Shown here: one piece after another, positions 1 to 8,084 of the stretch | How the letters are laid out: each line of letters begins with the position of its first letter | How positions within the stretch are numbered: position 1 is the first letter of the stretch | Program-made: the position numbers and the translations under genes | Assembly: GCA_003520965.1 (NCBI GenBank) | Contig: DOTU01000101.1 | Coordinates: 4,069 to 29,278, forward strand | Direction: 5' to 3' | Source of the DNA: Candidatus Zixiibacteriota bacterium | Lineage (GTDB): Bacteria > Zixibacteria > MSB-5A5 > UBA10806 | Length of the DNA stretch: 25,210 nt | The notes under the pieces: generated by a model | The model's database searches: none | What the model was told of the DNA's origin: nothing | Seen by the model: only the letters and a program-made list of their open reading frames with translations

Positions 1-2088
1 TTTCATTATAAGACGCCTGTCTTAATGCGAGAGCAGGTTGTTGGGTATGCATATTTCGGCCTTAAAGAGCAATCACTTTTAATTGATATCAGCCATGCCC
101 GAAGGAATCTCTTTTTAATCAGCTTCATTGGCCTGGTGATTGGTTTTGTGGCGGTATTTGTCCTGTCCAACTACTTCGTAAAACCAATCCAAAAGCTCAC
201 CGAAGGCGTGATGCGAATAGGGGAGGGGAACCTCGATCAAAGCTTGCCTATCGAGGGCGCTGACGAGTTTTCTGATATCGCGCGGGCCTTTAATGAGATG
301 ACTACTAAGTTCAAAAAGGCCCAGGTTAACGTGGTTGAGCAGGAGCGCCTGCAAAAAGAGATGCAGGTTGCTCAAGAGATTCAACACGCACTACTGCCAC
401 GCCATTTCCCCGATATCGAAGGGTACGATATTTCCACAGTCTACCGTGCGGCCAAGGATGTCGGCGGCGATTACTTTGATTTTGTGCAAATCGATAAGGA
501 CGTTCTGGGAATTATAGTGGCCGATGTATCCGGTAAAGGTGTTCCGGGTTCGCTGGTTATGACCATGATTCGTACGGCGCTCCGCCTTGAGGCCAGAGAA
601 AACTACTCACCCACAGATATTTTAGGCAAGGTTAATCATTTTGTGACAGATGATGTCAAGCGCGGCATGTTTATCACTATCTTTTTCATCACCCTGGATA
701 GCGCCAAACGGACCATCTCTTACGCATCCGCCGGACATAATCCGATGATCCTCTACCGCAAAGATTCCGATAATTGCTATTTCCTCAATACACGTGGAAT
801 GCCCTTGGGGATTGCTCTTCCGGATGGCGTAAGCTTCGAAGATTCCCTGGAGTTTGATCGGGTTAAGCTCAAAAAAGACGATATGCTTGTGATCTACACT
901 GATGGTATCACCGAAGCCATGAATAAGGCAGACGAACAGTTCGGGAATGATCGTTTGATTCAATTTATAAAGTCACATGCTGAGCTTCCGCCTGAGGAAT
1001 TCACTAAGAAGCTTGATGCCGAGCTGCACCGCTTCACCGGTGGTGCGCCGCAGGGGGATGATATCACCCTGGTGGTAATTAAAGAAAAGATGATGCTCGA
1101 TGAGCTCGTTTTCGAAAAAAGAAAACGGCTTATGGAGATGGTGGAAAACGAGGGAATTCCCATCGAAGAAGCCTGTGCCCAGATGGGTATCTCACCTTCG
1201 ACTTTTTACAAATACCGCCGTCGCTGGCAAACGCTGGGCGATGTGGGGCTTCTCAACAAAAATCTGAGGGCCGATTCTGTCATCAAACAGATTTCCTACG
1301 AGGTTAGGAAAGAGATTCTGAAGCTGGTCCGTGAAAACCCAGATTTCGGCGCCAAACGGATTATGGATGAGCTAAATAAAAAAGGGATGGCCGATATTGA
1401 TCAACGTGGGCTATATGAGGAGCTTATACGTCTTCGTCTTAATACCAAAAAACTGCGTTTGGAATATGTGGATAGGGTCGGTGGCCTGACGCCGGAGATG
1501 AGCGCCGAGCTTGAAAAAGAGCTGCTCAAAGAAAATGAGAAAAAAGAGGATATCGATCGGGTCGAGTATCTTGAGGAAATAAAGAAAAGCCTCGAATCTA
1601 AAAAGGGTCAGCTTTCATCCACTGCGCGCGATCTTGTAGAAAAGCTTCAAAAAATGGAGCCGGTATTGGGTGATACTATTCTTTATGGCGAGATCGCGGC
1701 TGAACTCACCAAACTTAGAGGCGGTGAGGATATCGCCAAGCTATTCGAAAATATTATTCTCAAGATGGCCGATATGTCCAAAACGCAGGTCCCTGAGCCA
1801 ATCGCTATACCGACTGAAATCCCGGCGGAGCCTGTAGCTCCTCCAAATCTATTTGCTTTAGGCAATCCCAAAGCCAGCGTTGATGCAGAACCAGATCTCG
1901 CTAAGCCTGAACAGGAACAAAGCGCGGTGGAATCCAAGTTAGAGATATCGGAGTTAAGCAGAGATATATCGACGATTAACATAGTTGAATCTGCTTTCAA
2001 AGTTGAAAATGAAAGCGGAGAGGAAGAATCTAAATTTGATTGGGAGGAATATTCGCGCAAACTTACCGATAAGAATAAAGGGAAATGA
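1..2088 (+). CDS. SpoIIE-type PP2C phosphatase with HAMP and transposase-like HTH tail (5' partial)
   Basis: Protein serine phosphatase of the RsbU/SpoIIE type, expected to dephosphorylate a STAS protein; the STAS gene two places downstream is the obvious substrate. The frame is open to the window edge, so the ATG at 25 is probably internal and an extracytoplasmic sensor domain lies upstream. Numbering from that ATG: a membrane segment at about 29-48, HAMP at about 50-100, a coiled linker, then PP2C at about 115-353. Metal-binding acidic motifs are all present: VGGDYFD (146), DVSGKG (167), YTDG (291) and GDDIT (344). Residues 356-490 are unusual: a helix-turn-helix (IPIEEACAQMGISPSTFYKY) and a second helical unit (REILKLVRENPDFGAKRIMD) resemble the DNA-binding half of IS3/IS481-type transposases. 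A charged coiled region and a Pro/Glu-rich acidic tail follow. The stop overlaps the next start by 4 bases. Phosphatase call firm; the role of the tail is inference. Confidence 0.93.
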   Translation, partial: FHYKTPVLMREQVVGYAYFGLKEQSLLIDISHARRNLFLISFIGLVIGFVAVFVLSNYFVKPIQKLTEGVMRIGEGNLDQSLPIEGADEFSDIARAFNEMTTKFKKAQVNVVEQERLQKEMQVAQEIQHALLPRHFPDIEGYDISTVYRAAKDVGGDYFDFVQIDKDVLGIIVADVSGKGVPGSLVMTMIRTALRLEARENYSPTDILGKVNHFVTDDVKRGMFITIFFITLDSAKRTISYASAGHNPMILYRKDSDNCYFLNTRGMPLGIALPDGVSFEDSLEFDRVKLKKDDMLVIYTDGITEAMNKADEQFGNDRLIQFIKSHAELPPEEFTKKLDAELHRFTGGAPQGDDITLVVIKEKMMLDELVFEKRKRLMEMVENEGIPIEEACAQMGISPSTFYKYRRRWQTLGDVGLLNKNLRADSVIKQISYEVRKEILKLVRENPDFGAKRIMDELNKKGMADIDQRGLYEELIRLRLNTKKLRLEYVDRVGGLTPEMSAELEKELLKENEKKEDIDRVEYLEEIKKSLESKKGQLSSTARDLVEKLQKMEPVLGDTILYGEIAAELTKLRGGEDIAKLFENIILKMADMSKTQVPEPIAIPTEIPAEPVAPPNLFALGNPKASVDAEPDLAKPEQEQSAVESKLEISELSRDISTINIVESAFKVENESGEEESKFDWEEYSRKLTDKNKGK

Positions 2089-2828
2089 TTAAATTAGCCA
2101 TCTTGACAGCCAAGGGGGGCACGGGTAAGACCACGACAGCCATTAATCTTGGCCACGGCCTCGCACTTTCGGGCCATCGTGTTCTTATCGTCGATTGCGA
2201 CCCGCAGGGCTCGGCATCGGCAGCTTTTGACGTTAATGGCGAACGCGGCCTGGCGGACCTGCTCTTAGATGGCAAAGTCGATATATTTCAGGTACGGCCC
2301 CATCTCTATTTGCTCCCGTCCGGGCGCAAACGGCTTGCTGAGCTTGAGATTAAGCTTGCAGCCCGCTCGGATCGCCTGGAACGGCTGAAAAACGCAATGG
2401 CGCGCCTCTCTGGTTGCGATTGGGTTATTTTGGATTGCTCTCCTTCCATAAATATTGTAAATTTGAACGCATTGGGGTTTGCGGAGAAGCTCTTGATCCC
2501 ATCCTCGCTCGATTATTTTTCCCTGGAGGGGGTCAAATCGACAATTGAGCTTTCAAACGATATTACGGCTAATGGCGCAGGTAAGCTTGAGATACTTGGC
2601 ATTTTGCCGACATTTTATGATAAGCGAACAAGCGTTTCGCGATTGGCACTTGAGACTCTGAGAAACACTTATGGCAAGATGGTATTCGATACCGAAATCA
2701 GACTTAACGCTGAAATTAAGAAATCGCAGTGGTATAGAAAAACCGTTTTCGAATTTGCTCCTTATTCTCATGGAGCGTACGATTATTTCAAATTAGCAAG
2801 GGAAGTTCTGGAAAGGATACAGGTTTGA
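2085..2828 (+). CDS. Orphan ParA/MinD-type ATPase
   Basis: P-loop ATPase of the ParA/MinD (SIMIBI) class, 247 residues, without the N-terminal HTH of plasmid type Ia ParA. Residues 10-17 form the deviant Walker A motif KGGTGKTT with its signature lysine. LIVDCDPQGSAS is the A' motif and DWVILDCSP the Walker B. Such ATPases form nucleotide-dependent dimers on DNA or membrane and position cargo. No parB-like gene or parS-like repeat is seen nearby, so chromosome segregation is unlikely. Its start overlaps the phosphatase stop (ATGA) and the STAS gene begins 6 bases after its own stop, so the three are translationally linked. A likely job is positioning of the phosphatase/STAS module or the export machinery, which is inference. 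Family assignment is firm; cargo unknown. Confidence 0.93.
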   Translation: MIKLAILTAKGGTGKTTTAINLGHGLALSGHRVLIVDCDPQGSASAAFDVNGERGLADLLLDGKVDIFQVRPHLYLLPSGRKRLAELEIKLAARSDRLERLKNAMARLSGCDWVILDCSPSINIVNLNALGFAEKLLIPSSLDYFSLEGVKSTIELSNDITANGAGKLEILGILPTFYDKRTSVSRLALETLRNTYGKMVFDTEIRLNAEIKKSQWYRKTVFEFAPYSHGAYDYFKLAREVLERIQV

Positions 2829-2834
2829 GGAGAT

Positions 2835-3566
2835 ATGAGCGATATTAAAATCTCTCTCGACAGTTCGGGGCCCAAAGGGGAGATATCGGTGGTCAGAGTC
2901 GATGGCGTTATTGATACTATGACCGCCACTGACCTCGAAAAGGTAATGAACTCCCTTTTGGAGCGGAAACGATACAATGTCATCATCGATTTGGGTGGAG
3001 TCGATTACATCTCCTCGGCCGGATGGGGCATATTCATCTCCAATATCAGGGAGATCCGGCAGCATTCGGGAGATATCAAACTGGCCCGTATGATTCCCAA
3101 CGTTTATGAAATATTCGAACTGCTGGAATTCGACAGCATTCTGAAGGCATTCGACAGCGTAGAGAAGGCAAAAACTGATTTTGATGGTCTGAAAAAGAGC
3201 CCAGCTGAAGGCGAGGGGGTCGCGGTTATGGCGGAATCCGCTATCAAGAGCGATACGGTAAAAGGCATTCCGCGGGCGCCAGAGGCTCAAATCAGTTCTC
3301 CGTCGCCGCAGCTGCTAAGCGATCCTTCTGAAATCAAGGTAGTAGTCGATGAACCTATGGTTGTGCCTCAGTTGCGCGATATTATCCTTGAGATGATTTC
3401 AAAAGATCCGTTCCTGACAATCTCGGAAATAAAACGAGAGATCCAAAGAAAGCATCCATCATTAAGAATCGGATGGTGGAGAATCTGGGGTGTTTTAAAA
3501 CGGGAAGGACTACTAACCAGGAAAAATCGTTTTCGCAAGGCCAGGCTTAAATCCGGAGGTAATTGA
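2835..3566 (+). CDS. STAS-domain protein with C-terminal winged-helix-like domain
   Basis: Anti-sigma-factor-antagonist type protein (RsbV/SpoIIAA fold). STAS covers about residues 5-110, with the conserved segment IIDLGGVDYISSAGWGIF. Ser61, in the SSAG motif, sits at the usual phospho-acceptor position, and the Asp that commonly precedes it is replaced by Ser60. A flexible linker (about 115-175) leads to a basic helical domain at 176-243 (start VPQLRDIILEMISKDPFLTI; then a GWWRIWGVLKREGLL helix pair) resembling the second helical unit in the tail of the upstream phosphatase. Classical RsbV proteins end after about 110 residues, so this one is roughly twice as long. A GAGGAG ribosome site overlaps the parA stop, and the next gene starts 4 bases after this stop. 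No RsbW-type kinase is present in the window. The phosphatase-substrate relation is inference from context. Confidence 0.92.
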   Translation: MSDIKISLDSSGPKGEISVVRVDGVIDTMTATDLEKVMNSLLERKRYNVIIDLGGVDYISSAGWGIFISNIREIRQHSGDIKLARMIPNVYEIFELLEFDSILKAFDSVEKAKTDFDGLKKSPAEGEGVAVMAESAIKSDTVKGIPRAPEAQISSPSPQLLSDPSEIKVVVDEPMVVPQLRDIILEMISKDPFLTISEIKREIQRKHPSLRIGWWRIWGVLKREGLLTRKNRFRKARLKSGGN

Positions 3567-3569
3567 CAC

Positions 3570-5405
3570 ATGCCAAACTCCAGGCTTTGGCCTATAGTCC
3601 TGTTAGTATTATTTTTCTGTCTTTTGGTCATTGGCATAGCTTTATTATTTAAAACAGCCTGGATCACCGTACTATTGACTGCTTTGGTTTTGTTGGTTTC
3701 TGCACTAATTATTATTTCCTCTATTCGTGCTTCGCGAGATATTACCATTCTTTCTAAAATTTCAGTTCCGAAAAAGCCCGATGATAATATTTTAGCCTGT
3801 AAGCTATTAACCGAAATTGACCTGGCGCCTGGCGATAAAAAATCGCTGGCCATGAAGGCCTCTGAGGTGCTCAGAGAGAAATTTCAGTTGGAACGATTCG
3901 CCGTCTTCTTTAAAGAAAATGACAAGTACGTCTTAAGAGTCTACTCCGGATTGAACAAGGGCGATCTCGCTATTCCGGCAGCTAATAAATTTAGTCCGTC
4001 TCTTGTGGAAAATATCCAAACCGGCGCCCTTTCGAATAACGAAAGCGATTACCAATTAGCTTTCAAGCGGACCGGGTTCAATTTCGAATCTTCAACGGTA
4101 GCGTTTGCATATTCCTGGGGGAAAACCCGTTCGGTATATTTGGTTGGAGATGATCCCAAGGGTCGTTTCTCGGAGGTTGCCAAGGATTTGGAATTCAACC
4201 GAATTTTCTGGCCGGGTTTGGAAAACGATCTCAAATTAAATCAGAAGCTCTATGAGCGGGGTCAGGAAAACCGTGAGCTTACTCAACTTTTGGAGCAGGC
4301 AAAGAGGGATGTTAGCGAGTTAAATAACGAGCTGAAAAATAGGTTGTTAGATCTAAAGGCTTTTGTTAAAATCTCGAACGACCTTTACTCCTTATTTGAT
4401 GAAACGGAGCTTTTCTCACGGCTCAAAAAGACTGTCTGTGAAAAACTAGGTGCTGTATCTGCCCAGATCCTTGTGCCATCCGGAGACGGGCATTTTATTC
4501 CAGCTGGCGAGGCTGAGCAATCGGAAACAATTCTGTCACTTGATTCCGATTCGGAACTGGCTGAGCTTTTATCCCAATCAGCCAGGCCGGTTCTTCTGCC
4601 TCTCGCCGGTACAGGCTACAAGCATGATGAGCCATTTCTGCGCGCTGCTTTGGGGGCCAACTTTCAGATAGCTTCATCTATTAAAGCCGATGGGAAACCC
4701 GCCTGTATTCTGCTTGTTTCCCAGAAAATGGATAAAACCCAGTACACTAGCCTGGAACTTGATTTCCTTTATATTATCTCGAATATCGCTTCCCTGGCGC
4801 TTGATAATATTCACCAATATAGCACTATCGAAAAGCTATCTTATACCGACAGCATGACCCAGATCTATAACTACCGTTATTTTTACAAACGTCTCAGCGA
4901 GGAAGTTTTGCGTGCCAAACGGTATGACCGTGAGTTGGCGCTGGTCATTCTTGATATTGACAATTTCAAATCTTTTAATGATAATTACGGCCATCAGGCG
5001 GGAGATCTTGTTTTAAGGCAGTTATCTGATCTGATTACGAAAACCATCCGGTCAATCGATGTTGTCAGCCGGTATGGAGGAGAGGAGTTCTGCATTATCA
5101 TGCCCGATACGGGAATTGGTGATTGCGAGACTTTTATCGAAAGGCTGCGTTGCCAGATCGCCGATTTCAAGTTCGAATCCGAACTTTTCCCGCAGGGCGG
5201 TAAAATCTCGGTTTCTGTTGGAGGAGCAGTTTATCCGCATTATGCTTCCATGCCGGATCGGCTGATCTATTGTGCGGATATGGCTCTCCTTAAGGCCAAA
5301 TCCCTGGGGCGGAACCGGGCCGTAATGTATGAACCAGAAGCGCCTGTTGATTCAAAATCCATGGAAGGGGGATTTAATGAGAGCCATCAAGAATCTATTC
5401 TTTAG
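3570..5405 (+). CDS. Membrane diguanylate cyclase with GAF-like domains (GGEEF)
   Basis: Expected to make c-di-GMP from two GTP at the inner membrane. Two N-terminal membrane helices (about 5-25 and 29-48) are followed by a GAF-like region (about 70-210), a coiled-coil linker (225-260), a second GAF-like region (265-420) and a GGDEF domain (about 430-595). The active-site motif GGEEF lies at residues 503-507, and the metal-site segment ILDIDNFKSFND and YGHQAGD are intact, so it should be active. RSID lies five residues before GGEEF, the standard RxxD product-inhibition site. A GGAGG ribosome site precedes the ATG. The 3' end overlaps the OPX gene by 29 bases, coupling cyclase and polysaccharide-export translation. 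The signal sensed by the GAF-like regions cannot be read from sequence. Confidence 0.95.
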   Translation: MPNSRLWPIVLLVLFFCLLVIGIALLFKTAWITVLLTALVLLVSALIIISSIRASRDITILSKISVPKKPDDNILACKLLTEIDLAPGDKKSLAMKASEVLREKFQLERFAVFFKENDKYVLRVYSGLNKGDLAIPAANKFSPSLVENIQTGALSNNESDYQLAFKRTGFNFESSTVAFAYSWGKTRSVYLVGDDPKGRFSEVAKDLEFNRIFWPGLENDLKLNQKLYERGQENRELTQLLEQAKRDVSELNNELKNRLLDLKAFVKISNDLYSLFDETELFSRLKKTVCEKLGAVSAQILVPSGDGHFIPAGEAEQSETILSLDSDSELAELLSQSARPVLLPLAGTGYKHDEPFLRAALGANFQIASSIKADGKPACILLVSQKMDKTQYTSLELDFLYIISNIASLALDNIHQYSTIEKLSYTDSMTQIYNYRYFYKRLSEEVLRAKRYDRELALVILDIDNFKSFNDNYGHQAGDLVLRQLSDLITKTIRSIDVVSRYGGEEFCIIMPDTGIGDCETFIERLRCQIADFKFESELFPQGGKISVSVGGAVYPHYASMPDRLIYCADMALLKAKSLGRNRAVMYEPEAPVDSKSMEGGFNESHQESIL

Positions 5406-6438
5406 AACATTCTTGATACAAACCATTATCGCTTTATCTGCGTTGATATTATTGGGCCAATTCATCGCATTGGGCGGAGCTATTGCTCAAACACAAACAG
5501 AGCAGCAAACTAATGAAAATGATCAGGCTCAAGCCAAAAATGAATTATACCTTATTGGAAATCTGGATAGATTATCGGTAACTTTTTGGCAGCAACCCGA
5601 TCTCAATCGTGAGGTTAGGGTTGATGAGAACGGTATGATCAGTTTACCGGTTATCGGCGAAATCAAGGCCGCGGGGCAAACGCCCAATGAGCTATCCAAA
5701 AAAATTATCCAGCAAATGAGTATCTACAATACTCCGGTGTCCCAGGCGACTGTCAATGTCGTAGAGTTTAATTCTCGAAGCGTAGTAGTATCCGGGCATG
5801 TGTTGACCCCCGGCAGTCGTCGATACGAGAAAATTCCCGATGTATGGCAGGTCATCCTCGACGCGGGTGGTCCGACATCCGATGCCGATCTCTCTCGAGT
5901 CAGTATAGTTAGAAAAGAGGGCGGTAAATCGAATATTATCAATGTTGACTTGTATAAAATTATTCAATCGGGCGATCTCAGCAAAGCTCCTCAGCTTCAA
6001 CCCGGGGATTTGGTCAATGTGCCTCTTTCGACTCTGGGCTCCAATTTGGCTTTTCCCAGCCAGCAGAAATTTGAGGGTAGGAATATTTTCTTCGTCTTCG
6101 GCCAGGTTACAGAACAGGGACCCCGGAACCTTGAGGACGGGATGGACGTTTTAGACGGCATTGCGGCCGCTAAGGGCTTTACCATAGATGCTGATCTAAA
6201 AAATGTTACTGTTATAATGAAAGATGCGAAATATTCAAATGTGGTAAGACTCAATATGTCCAGATATATAAAAACCGGCCAGCCAGCCAGAATGATGTTG
6301 CATCCCGAGGATACCATAGTCGTACCGGCTAAGGGTGGGTTTTTCCGAGCCATGTCAAATCTAAATACGGTCGTACCGATTTTGGGAACTATGGCCACCA
6401 TGATAATTCTAATCAGGGATATCAGACGCAATCCTTGA
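5377..6438 (+). CDS. Wza-type polysaccharide export protein (OPX family)
   Basis: Outer-membrane polysaccharide channel or periplasmic export component. I chose the ATG at 5377 because GGAAGGGGG sits just upstream and a signal peptide begins at once; an in-frame ATG at 5329 would add 16 residues and has no such site. The hydrophobic core runs about 12-35 and cleavage is likely after GGAIA. There is no lipobox cysteine, unlike E. coli Wza. The mature protein has a Poly_export domain (about 50-125; VRVDENGMISLPVIGEI) and two SLBB-type domains (about 130-210 and 230-310). It ends in a hydrophobic helix (VVPILGTMATMIILI), the position of the Wza outer-membrane helix. It lies between the cyclase and the Wzz-like gene, a standard order for Wzy-type export. 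Confidence 0.93.
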   Translation: MRAIKNLFFRTFLIQTIIALSALILLGQFIALGGAIAQTQTEQQTNENDQAQAKNELYLIGNLDRLSVTFWQQPDLNREVRVDENGMISLPVIGEIKAAGQTPNELSKKIIQQMSIYNTPVSQATVNVVEFNSRSVVVSGHVLTPGSRRYEKIPDVWQVILDAGGPTSDADLSRVSIVRKEGGKSNIINVDLYKIIQSGDLSKAPQLQPGDLVNVPLSTLGSNLAFPSQQKFEGRNIFFVFGQVTEQGPRNLEDGMDVLDGIAAAKGFTIDADLKNVTVIMKDAKYSNVVRLNMSRYIKTGQPARMMLHPEDTIVVPAKGGFFRAMSNLNTVVPILGTMATMIILIRDIRRNP

Positions 6439-6491
6439 TGAATGGATAGTTTTAGCACTCAAGGCCTAAGGCAATAAAAAAAGGCAACGTT

Positions 6492-8078
6492 TTGGAAAAC
6501 GAAAAATCACAAATTGATCTTAAAAGTTATTGGGCCATTCTCGAAAGGCGTAAGGCGCTGCTTATCTTGCCCCTGATGATTGTGCCTTTGGTGGCTTTTC
6601 TCATCACCTATTTTATGAAGCCTACCTATGTTTCAACTGCGACAATATTAATAGGCGACACAAGGGTTTTGCCTACAACAGTTCAACAGGATATTGGGGG
6701 TCGCGCTGGAGGTTATGATTTTCGTACCATTCAGGATATCCAAAGTTCCTTTCTTAACCAGATTACCTCAACCAAGTACTTGAAACGGCTTATCGCCGTT
6801 CTCGATATTCCGATTCCGGAAGAAATTAAAAAGGTAGTAGCTGTTACCAAGGCCAGCTTCCCTCAAATAACCGAAAATGAACTGGCAGAGAACATACTTG
6901 TTGACTTGCTGCGCAAGCAAGTCATTGTTAACATGAAAGCGAATAATCTTATCGAAGTTTCCATCACGGGTACCGATCCGATTGGAGTTCAAAAAGAAGC
7001 AGCCGCCTTAGCCGATATTTTCATCGAGGAAAATCTGGCTGCCGAATTGGCCGGAATTCGTTCCAGTATTTCATTTTCGGAGGATCAACTCGAATTTTAT
7101 AAAAATAAACTTAAAGATGCTGAAGATAAGCTTCGTAATTTCCGCCAGAGCCTTTTAACCTCGTCCTTCGGACAGGACACCAGTTCCAACAATCTCAGAG
7201 AAATCGCCGCAGCAGTACAGGCGCTGGATATGGATATCGCCGGAGAGAGCGATCAACAAGCTAACCTGCGTACAGCTCTGGATAACTCCAATGTCGATGT
7301 CAATAATATGGTACTACCGGCCAATATCGATTCAATTCGTGATAAACTCCTGGGAAGCGTCACCCAATTATCAGATTTATTGACCAGTTACAATTGGAAA
7401 GACGTTCGGGTGGTGAGCGTCAATGAGGAAGCACGCGGCCTCCTGGACCAAATGGCCGCTCAAATAAAAGCATGGGCCGAACAACGCTATCCTGATCAAA
7501 CCCCGGATATGCGGGCAACTATAATCAGTTATCTTTCTGGCAATATCATTATGGATTTCAATCGGGCCAAGCGCGCCAGCCTCGACTCTTACATTGGTAA
7601 AACACGTGCCAGGTTAGGAGAGAACCCTGGTACAGCAATTACCATGCAACGATTACAAAGCGAGGTCGATAGCTATAAAAAATTCTATGATCTTTTCGTT
7701 TCTCATTCGCAAAATGCTGCTATTAATCAGTCAGCTATTAAGGTAGAGGCCGAGGCCAAATATACCGTTATCAAACCGGCCACGCTTCCGTTATCGCCTG
7801 ATTCGCCAAAAAGATTCCGCATTCTTGGCATGGGCTTGGCTTTGGGCCTGGCTCTGGGATTGGGCGCCATTATGGTTGTCGAGCTTTTGGACGACTCCTT
7901 TAAAAAAGTGGAAGATGTAACAGCTTATCTAAGGCTGCCGGTGATCGGGACTATCCCCAGGATGGAATTACCCTTTGGTAACTCGTCGAAGAAACATGTG
8001 CCTATCATAATTGGATTAGCCATTAGCTTTCTTCTTTTTATTTCGATAGTGATTTTACACTTAAAAAAGAACGGATAA
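6492..8078 (+). CDS. Wzz/GumC-type polysaccharide co-polymerase
   Basis: Inner-membrane chain-length determinant that works with the OPX channel and a tyrosine kinase. The Wzz N-terminal domain begins at once (SYWAILERRKALLILPLMIV). Membrane helix 1 is at about 20-42, a long periplasmic coiled-coil region spans about 45-440, the proline-rich PATLPLSPDSPKRF precedes helix 2 at about 443-465, and LLDDSFKKVEDV follows. The kinase domain that is often fused here is absent; a separate kinase lies two genes on. Oddly, the C-terminus adds a third hydrophobic segment (about 502-523; VPIIIGLAISFLLFISIVIL), which would return the tail to the periplasm. The start codon is TTG, with AAGG about eight bases upstream, and no better start is visible. 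A 53-base gap separates it from the OPX gene, with no terminator seen. Confidence 0.93.
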   Translation: MENEKSQIDLKSYWAILERRKALLILPLMIVPLVAFLITYFMKPTYVSTATILIGDTRVLPTTVQQDIGGRAGGYDFRTIQDIQSSFLNQITSTKYLKRLIAVLDIPIPEEIKKVVAVTKASFPQITENELAENILVDLLRKQVIVNMKANNLIEVSITGTDPIGVQKEAAALADIFIEENLAAELAGIRSSISFSEDQLEFYKNKLKDAEDKLRNFRQSLLTSSFGQDTSSNNLREIAAAVQALDMDIAGESDQQANLRTALDNSNVDVNNMVLPANIDSIRDKLLGSVTQLSDLLTSYNWKDVRVVSVNEEARGLLDQMAAQIKAWAEQRYPDQTPDMRATIISYLSGNIIMDFNRAKRASLDSYIGKTRARLGENPGTAITMQRLQSEVDSYKKFYDLFVSHSQNAAINQSAIKVEAEAKYTVIKPATLPLSPDSPKRFRILGMGLALGLALGLGAIMVVELLDDSFKKVEDVTAYLRLPVIGTIPRMELPFGNSSKKHVPIIIGLAISFLLFISIVILHLKKNG

Positions 8079-8084
8079 AAGGCT

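Noticed and set aside
1090..2088. Remnant insertion sequence at the 3' end of the phosphatase gene
   Set aside because: The frame is intact, there are no terminal inverted repeats or DDE domain, and codon use looks like the rest; a domain fusion explains it better.
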